Part shown: positions 5,714 through 9,280 of the stretch, one piece after another | Layout of the letters: every line of letters begins with the position of its first letter | Position numbering within the stretch: position 1 is the stretch's first letter | DNA from: Clostridia bacterium | GTDB lineage: Bacteria > Bacillota > Sulfobacillia > SLMV01 | Assembly: GCA_007133365.1 (NCBI GenBank) | Contig: SLMV01000113.1 | Span: 1-9,280 of the forward strand | Reading direction: 5' to 3' | DNA length: 9,280 nucleotides | Made by a program: the position numbers and the translations under genes | Notes under the pieces: generated by a model | The model's database searches: none | The model's input: only the letters and a program-made list of their open reading frames with translations | What the model was told of the DNA's origin: nothing

Positions 5714-6128
5714 TCTCGTGCTTCAGACGGTTGTCAAACTGTTAATTCCCTTTATCCAAATGTACGGTATTTTTATCATCATCAACGGCCATCTCTCGCC
5801 AGGTGGAGGATTTGCGGGCGGAACCATTTTGGGAAGCAGCATCATTCTATACGCTTTGGCATTTCACGTCGAAGACGCCCTGGCCCACTATTCCCGAAGC
5901 CGGGCCAAAATGATGGAAAGTGCAGGCGTAGTGGCTTTTGCCTTAATCGGACTATTCGGCATTATCCGGGGTGGACATTTTTTGGCGAACAACATCTGGG
6001 GCTTGGGAGAAACCGGCACTTTATTGAGTGGCGGCATCATCCTTCCCATCACCTTGGCCATCGGCATTAAGGTGGCAAGCACCATGATCACCTTGTTTTT
6101 CCACTTGTTGGAGGAGAAGAAACTGTGA
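5706..6128 (+). CDS. mrpB: Na+/H+ antiporter subunit B (MrpB/MnhB)
   Basis: 140 residues from ATG 5706. This start overlaps the preceding gene by eight bases and begins MADLVLQ; an earlier in-frame ATG at 5679 would add nine polar residues and is less likely. Four hydrophobic helices are visible (about 9-27, 34-54, 72-88, 107-134). The family signature GHLSPGGGFAGG lies at 28-39 and RGGHF at 88-92. It is the usual length for a free-standing MrpB. MrpB is a membrane subunit next to MrpC and the MbhD/E-like proteins. A GGAGGAG ribosome binding site for mrpC lies within its last codons. Confidence 0.93.
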   Translation: MADLVLQTVVKLLIPFIQMYGIFIIINGHLSPGGGFAGGTILGSSIILYALAFHVEDALAHYSRSRAKMMESAGVVAFALIGLFGIIRGGHFLANNIWGLGETGTLLSGGIILPITLAIGIKVASTMITLFFHLLEEKKL

Positions 6129-6496
6129 CATTTCTTGAAGTGGTTTTCGACAACTATTTCTATTTAGGCTCCATCACCATCTTCTTGATCGGATTTCACA
6201 CTTTATTGACGCATTCTAATTTGATCAAAAAGGTGATCGGGATGAACATCATGGAAACCGCCATTTTTCTCTTCATTGTTTCCATTGGCTACATCCGCGA
6301 CCGCCATCCTCCCATTGTGGTGGAAGGAGAGCCGCACATGATGATCAATCCCCTGCCCTCGGCCCTGGTGCTGACCGGAATTGTCGTTGGGGTCAGTCTG
6401 ACCGCCTTTGCCCTCAGCCTGATTGTGAAGTTATACAAATATTACGGAACCGTTGATATTGATGAGATTATGGAGATAAGGAGCCGGGAATCTTGA
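6125..6496 (+). CDS. mrpC: Na+/H+ antiporter subunit C (MrpC/MnhC, NuoK-like)
   Basis: 123 residues from GTG 6125, which overlaps the mrpB stop as GTGA; GGAGGAG (6110-6116) lies eight bases upstream. Three hydrophobic helices (about 10-29, 35-56, 78-104). The block VIGMNIMETAIFLF (37-50), with E44 in the membrane, and NPLPSALVLTGIVVG (75-89) are the NuoK/MrpC signature. MrpC is homologous to NuoK of complex I and sits between the small subunits and MrpD, contributing part of the proton path. The C-terminal tail (108-123) is acidic and specific to this protein. Confidence 0.94.
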   Translation: MTFLEVVFDNYFYLGSITIFLIGFHTLLTHSNLIKKVIGMNIMETAIFLFIVSIGYIRDRHPPIVVEGEPHMMINPLPSALVLTGIVVGVSLTAFALSLIVKLYKYYGTVDIDEIMEIRSRES

Positions 6497-7971
6497 CACA
6501 TCTACCGATATTGATTATCACCACTTCACTCCTCGTCGCCTTCGTGTTGCCCTTACTAGGGCGACACTTCCCCCGAGCAGTGGAGCCGTTAATCATCGGG
6601 ATCATCAGCGCGAACATCGTTCAGGTGAGCGGGCTTTTGCTCTACGTCAACGCCAACGGGACCTTTCGGTATGCATTGGGGGGCTGGTCACCACCTTGGG
6701 GCATTGCCCTCTCCATCGACGCCCTCGGGCTCTTTATGATCCTGATCATCCAAAGCGTTTCCCTTGGCATCCTGATCTTTGCCCGAGATGACCTCATCCA
6801 TGAGATTGAAAACAGCCTCAAACCCTGGTATTACACCCTGTTTCTCTTATTGCTCACGGCCATGACCGGGTTGAGCGTAGCCAACGATTTTTTCAATGTG
6901 TTCGTCTTTATGGAAATCTCAACCATCACCGCATGCGCCATCATTGCCATCAAACCTCACCCGGATTGTATCGAAGCAAGCCTGAAATATCTCATTCTCA
7001 GCACCCTAGGCTCCGGGCTCGTCTTATTCGGACTGGCGCTGGTGTATATGGTGACGGGGTATCTTAGTTTCGATTTCATTGCCGAAAGCCTGCCCAACGC
7101 GATGAACCTTTACCCGCTTAACATTATCGTCTCGTTAGCGCTGCTGGTCGTAGGAATGGGGATCAAAGCAGCCCTTTTCCCCCTTCACGTCTGGTTACCG
7201 GATGCCCATTCATCGGCGGTATCGCCTTCGAGTGCCATCTTGTCCGGGGTGGTGGTCAAAATCTATGCGGTTATCCTCATTCGTCTGCTCTATACCGTTT
7301 ACGGACTGGACATTCTCGCTCATATCCCAATCTCCCAAATCCTCTTGACGATGGCCACCCTGGCCATCTTTATGGGATCGCTTTTCGCCATGGGGCAAAC
7401 GGACATCAAGCGCATGCTCGCCTATTCCAGCGTGGCCCAAATTGGGTATATTTTCTTGGGCATCGCGTTGCTTTCGCCAAGTGGCATCACCGGGGGTATT
7501 CTCCACATCGCGAACCACGCCATCATGAAATCGCTACTCTTTTTAGCAGCAGGCGCCATCATTTATCAAACGGGTATCCGAAAGATTAAGGACCTGGTCG
7601 GCATTGGGTATCAGATGCCCCTGACCATGGGCATCTTTGGCGTCGGTGCTCTGGCAATGGTCGGCATCCCCGGGTTTAACGGATTCGTCAGCAAATTCCA
7701 CTTGGCGGTTGGGGCCCTCGAAGCCCAGCAGCCCGTTTTCGTCATCGTGATCCTAATTAGTTCTTTGATGAATGCCGTTTATTATTTCCCCATTTTGATT
7801 CGTGCCTTTTTCGGGCCGGTCAACCATCAGATGAAGTTTGATCAATTACCGTTGGGCATGGTGATTTCATTGATCGGATTTGCGGTTGCCACAATTTACT
7901 TAGGCTTGCTGCCCGGAGGGCTTATAAATCTCGCTGAGGCAATCAGTCAGTTTCTCCTCAGTCGTTCTTAA
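6493..7971 (+). CDS. mrpD: Na+/H+ antiporter subunit D (MrpD/MnhD, NuoL/M/N-like)
   Basis: 492 residues, the full length of MrpD. The start is TTG 6493, overlapping the mrpC stop as TTGA, with AAGGAG (6478-6483) nine bases upstream; no nearby ATG fits better. About 14 hydrophobic helices. All residues expected for proton transfer in this superfamily are visible: E141 in FVFMEIS (TM5), K225 in GMGIKAALFPLHVWLPDAH (TM7), K256 in SGVVVKIYAV (TM8), and H338, H342 and K346 in GGILHIANHAIMK (TM10-11). LPDAHSSAVSPSSAILSG (235-252) is the most conserved family block. It works as a proton-conducting channel unit of the antiporter, next to MrpC. 29 bases separate it from the second, similar subunit. 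Confidence 0.96.
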   Translation: MTHLPILIITTSLLVAFVLPLLGRHFPRAVEPLIIGIISANIVQVSGLLLYVNANGTFRYALGGWSPPWGIALSIDALGLFMILIIQSVSLGILIFARDDLIHEIENSLKPWYYTLFLLLLTAMTGLSVANDFFNVFVFMEISTITACAIIAIKPHPDCIEASLKYLILSTLGSGLVLFGLALVYMVTGYLSFDFIAESLPNAMNLYPLNIIVSLALLVVGMGIKAALFPLHVWLPDAHSSAVSPSSAILSGVVVKIYAVILIRLLYTVYGLDILAHIPISQILLTMATLAIFMGSLFAMGQTDIKRMLAYSSVAQIGYIFLGIALLSPSGITGGILHIANHAIMKSLLFLAAGAIIYQTGIRKIKDLVGIGYQMPLTMGIFGVGALAMVGIPGFNGFVSKFHLAVGALEAQQPVFVIVILISSLMNAVYYFPILIRAFFGPVNHQMKFDQLPLGMVISLIGFAVATIYLGLLPGGLINLAEAISQFLLSRS

Positions 7972-8000
7972 TCGGTCGTTTTTAGAAGGAGATGTTACCG

Positions 8001-9280
8001 TTGTCATCGCCAATTCTCAATCAGTTACCCATCTGGGCCACATTACTCCCATTACTTGCCACGTTCCCCTTGTTGGTGTTTGAGCGAAGGTCACCGGCAC
8101 TTCGCGATGGCTTTGCCATCGCCATTAGCATCATCACGTTCGGGTTGGTACTGGCGATGTATCCCGCCATCCGGTCCGGCATTACACTATATACCGCCTT
8201 TCCCGAGCTGTTACCACCCTTTGGTATTTCATTTAAGGCCGACGTTTTGGGATTTTCGCTGGCGTTGCTCGCTTCTTTTATGTGGATGCTTTGCACAATC
8301 TATTCAAGCCGCTATATGTGCGATGAAGCAGCCTGCAACCGCTATTATCCCTTCTTATTGTTGAGTCTCGGGGGCTGCATGGGGGTTTTTCTCACCGGCG
8401 ACCTATTCAGTTTGTTTTTATTCTTTGAAGTTATGTCCCTGACCGCCTATGTTTTGATCATCCACAATGAAACACCGGCGGCTTTGCAGGCGGGCTTTCA
8501 ATATCTGATGTTGGCCGTGACGGGCGGTCTTTCATTATTCCTCGGGATCGTCATTACTTTAGAAGTCACCGGGACCGTCAGTCTGGTCGCAGGCCCCCTA
8601 TTCCCGGTGATCAATCGCCTGAGTGCGTTGGCATTCATCGCCTATCTAGTCGGTTTCGGCATCAAGATGGGGATTGTTCCTCTCCATGTCTGGTTGCCGA
8701 ACGCCCATCCGGTGGCACCCTCGCCGGCCAGCGCCTTGCTTTCGGGCATCATGATTAAGACCGGGGCCTACGGACTCATTCGCGTCATTTACCAGGTGTT
8801 TGGCCCTCAGATGGTCGCGCAAGCGGGATGGGACCAGATTATGCTCATCCTCGCTGCCGTCACCATCCTCGTAGGATCAGCGCTTGCCATCATGCAAGAC
8901 GACCTCAAACGTCGCCTCGCTTACTCCAGTGTGGGACAAATGGGATATATTCTTTTGGGCATGGCACTTCTCAATATCAACGGATTGACGGGCGACGTGT
9001 ATTATATCTTCGCGCACGCCCTAATGAAGTCAACGCTTTTTCTCGCAGCGGGTGCGATCCTATTTAAGACAGGGAAAAAAAAGATCTCGGAACTTCGTGG
9101 TATCGGTTACGTCATGCCCATCACCATGACGTGTTTCGTCATCGCAGCCTTTGCCATGATCGGAATTCCCCCGCTCAATGGATTCGTGGGCAAGGTCTTT
9201 CTCACGGTCGGGGTTCTTGACGCCGGACAGTTCGCCTACGCCGTCTTGCTTTTGATCGGTAGTTTGATGGCGGGAGTCTA
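8001..9280 (+). CDS. Second NuoL/M/N-like proton-conducting antiporter subunit ('complex I subunit 5 family'), cut by the right edge
   Basis: An open frame of 426 codons from TTG 8001 to the window end; AGAAGGAG (7984-7991) lies nine bases upstream. An in-frame ATG at 7992 directly abuts the AGGAG and is too close to be used. The protein is a paralogue of MrpD: E143 in LFFEVMS (TM5), K222 in GFGIKMGIVPLHVWLPNAH, K253 in SGIMIKTGAYG, and K343 in AHALMK correspond to the channel residues. The first His of the TM11 H-x3-H-x3-K pattern is Y335 here. It probably takes the place of the MrpA N-terminal domain or forms an additional proton channel. The residue pattern is closer to MrpD/NuoN-type than to a full MrpA, but the C-terminus is not visible. 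Confidence 0.92.
   Translation, partial: MSSPILNQLPIWATLLPLLATFPLLVFERRSPALRDGFAIAISIITFGLVLAMYPAIRSGITLYTAFPELLPPFGISFKADVLGFSLALLASFMWMLCTIYSSRYMCDEAACNRYYPFLLLSLGGCMGVFLTGDLFSLFLFFEVMSLTAYVLIIHNETPAALQAGFQYLMLAVTGGLSLFLGIVITLEVTGTVSLVAGPLFPVINRLSALAFIAYLVGFGIKMGIVPLHVWLPNAHPVAPSPASALLSGIMIKTGAYGLIRVIYQVFGPQMVAQAGWDQIMLILAAVTILVGSALAIMQDDLKRRLAYSSVGQMGYILLGMALLNINGLTGDVYYIFAHALMKSTLFLAAGAILFKTGKKKISELRGIGYVMPITMTCFVIAAFAMIGIPPLNGFVGKVFLTVGVLDAGQFAYAVLLLIGSLMAGV

Noticed and set aside
7972..8000. Gap between mrpD and the second NuoL/M/N-like gene as a terminator or promoter
   Set aside because: Only 29 bases, with no inverted repeat and no promoter-like pair; it holds just the AGAAGGAG ribosome binding site.
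1..9280. CRISPR array, insertion sequence, tRNA or rRNA
   Set aside because: No direct repeats with spacers, no transposase frame or terminal inverted repeats, and no tRNA-like cloverleaf were found; coding is continuous except for the single spacer.

Overview
The window (about 9.3 kb, roughly half GC, densely coding) holds two divergent operons that share one 354-base spacer. The organism looks like a Gram-positive, Bacillota-type bacterium. The spacer carries a near-perfect Gram-positive LexA (SOS) box, ribosome binding sites are strong AGGAGG-type sequences, and GTG and TTG starts are common. Lineage beyond that is a guess; an acidophilic or thermophilic deep-branching Bacillota would fit.

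Left half, minus strand (3733 down to 1): an SOS-type mutasome operon. It reads in the order (i) a Y-family polymerase-like protein whose catalytic carboxylates are mostly replaced, as in ImuB; (ii) a small tryptophan-rich protein of 81 residues that lies between the polymerase genes and is translationally coupled to the first; (iii) the first 754 residues of a DnaE-type DNA polymerase III alpha subunit (DnaE2/ImuC), which runs off the left edge. A sigma-A-like promoter with a LexA box just downstream of its -10 precedes the operon. The expected role is damage-induced translesion synthesis: ImuB as non-catalytic adaptor, DnaE2 as the polymerase. No imuA or recA-like gene is in view.

Spacer (3734-4087): the imuB promoter and SOS box, a TATAAT element facing right, a possible 23-codon leader ORF with a strong Shine-Dalgarno, and a terminator-like hairpin just before the first rightward gene. 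A nine-base segment inside the leader ORF is perfectly complementary to the left part of that hairpin, so an attenuation-type switch is conceivable.

Right half, plus strand (4088 to 9280): a multisubunit Mrp/Mnh-type cation/proton antiporter operon in the order mrpE, mrpF, mrpG, a DUF4040 (MbhD-like) subunit, an MbhE-like subunit, mrpB, mrpC, mrpD, and a second NuoL/M/N-like subunit cut by the right edge. Genes overlap or nearly abut, so this is one transcription unit. The order is not the mrpABCDEFG order of Bacillus. It matches the Mbh/Mrp module of Pyrococcus-type membrane hydrogenases, where the C-terminal part of MrpA is split into separate small genes. The complex would exchange Na+ (or another cation) for H+ across the membrane, or form the ion-pumping arm of a larger redox complex whose genes would lie further right.
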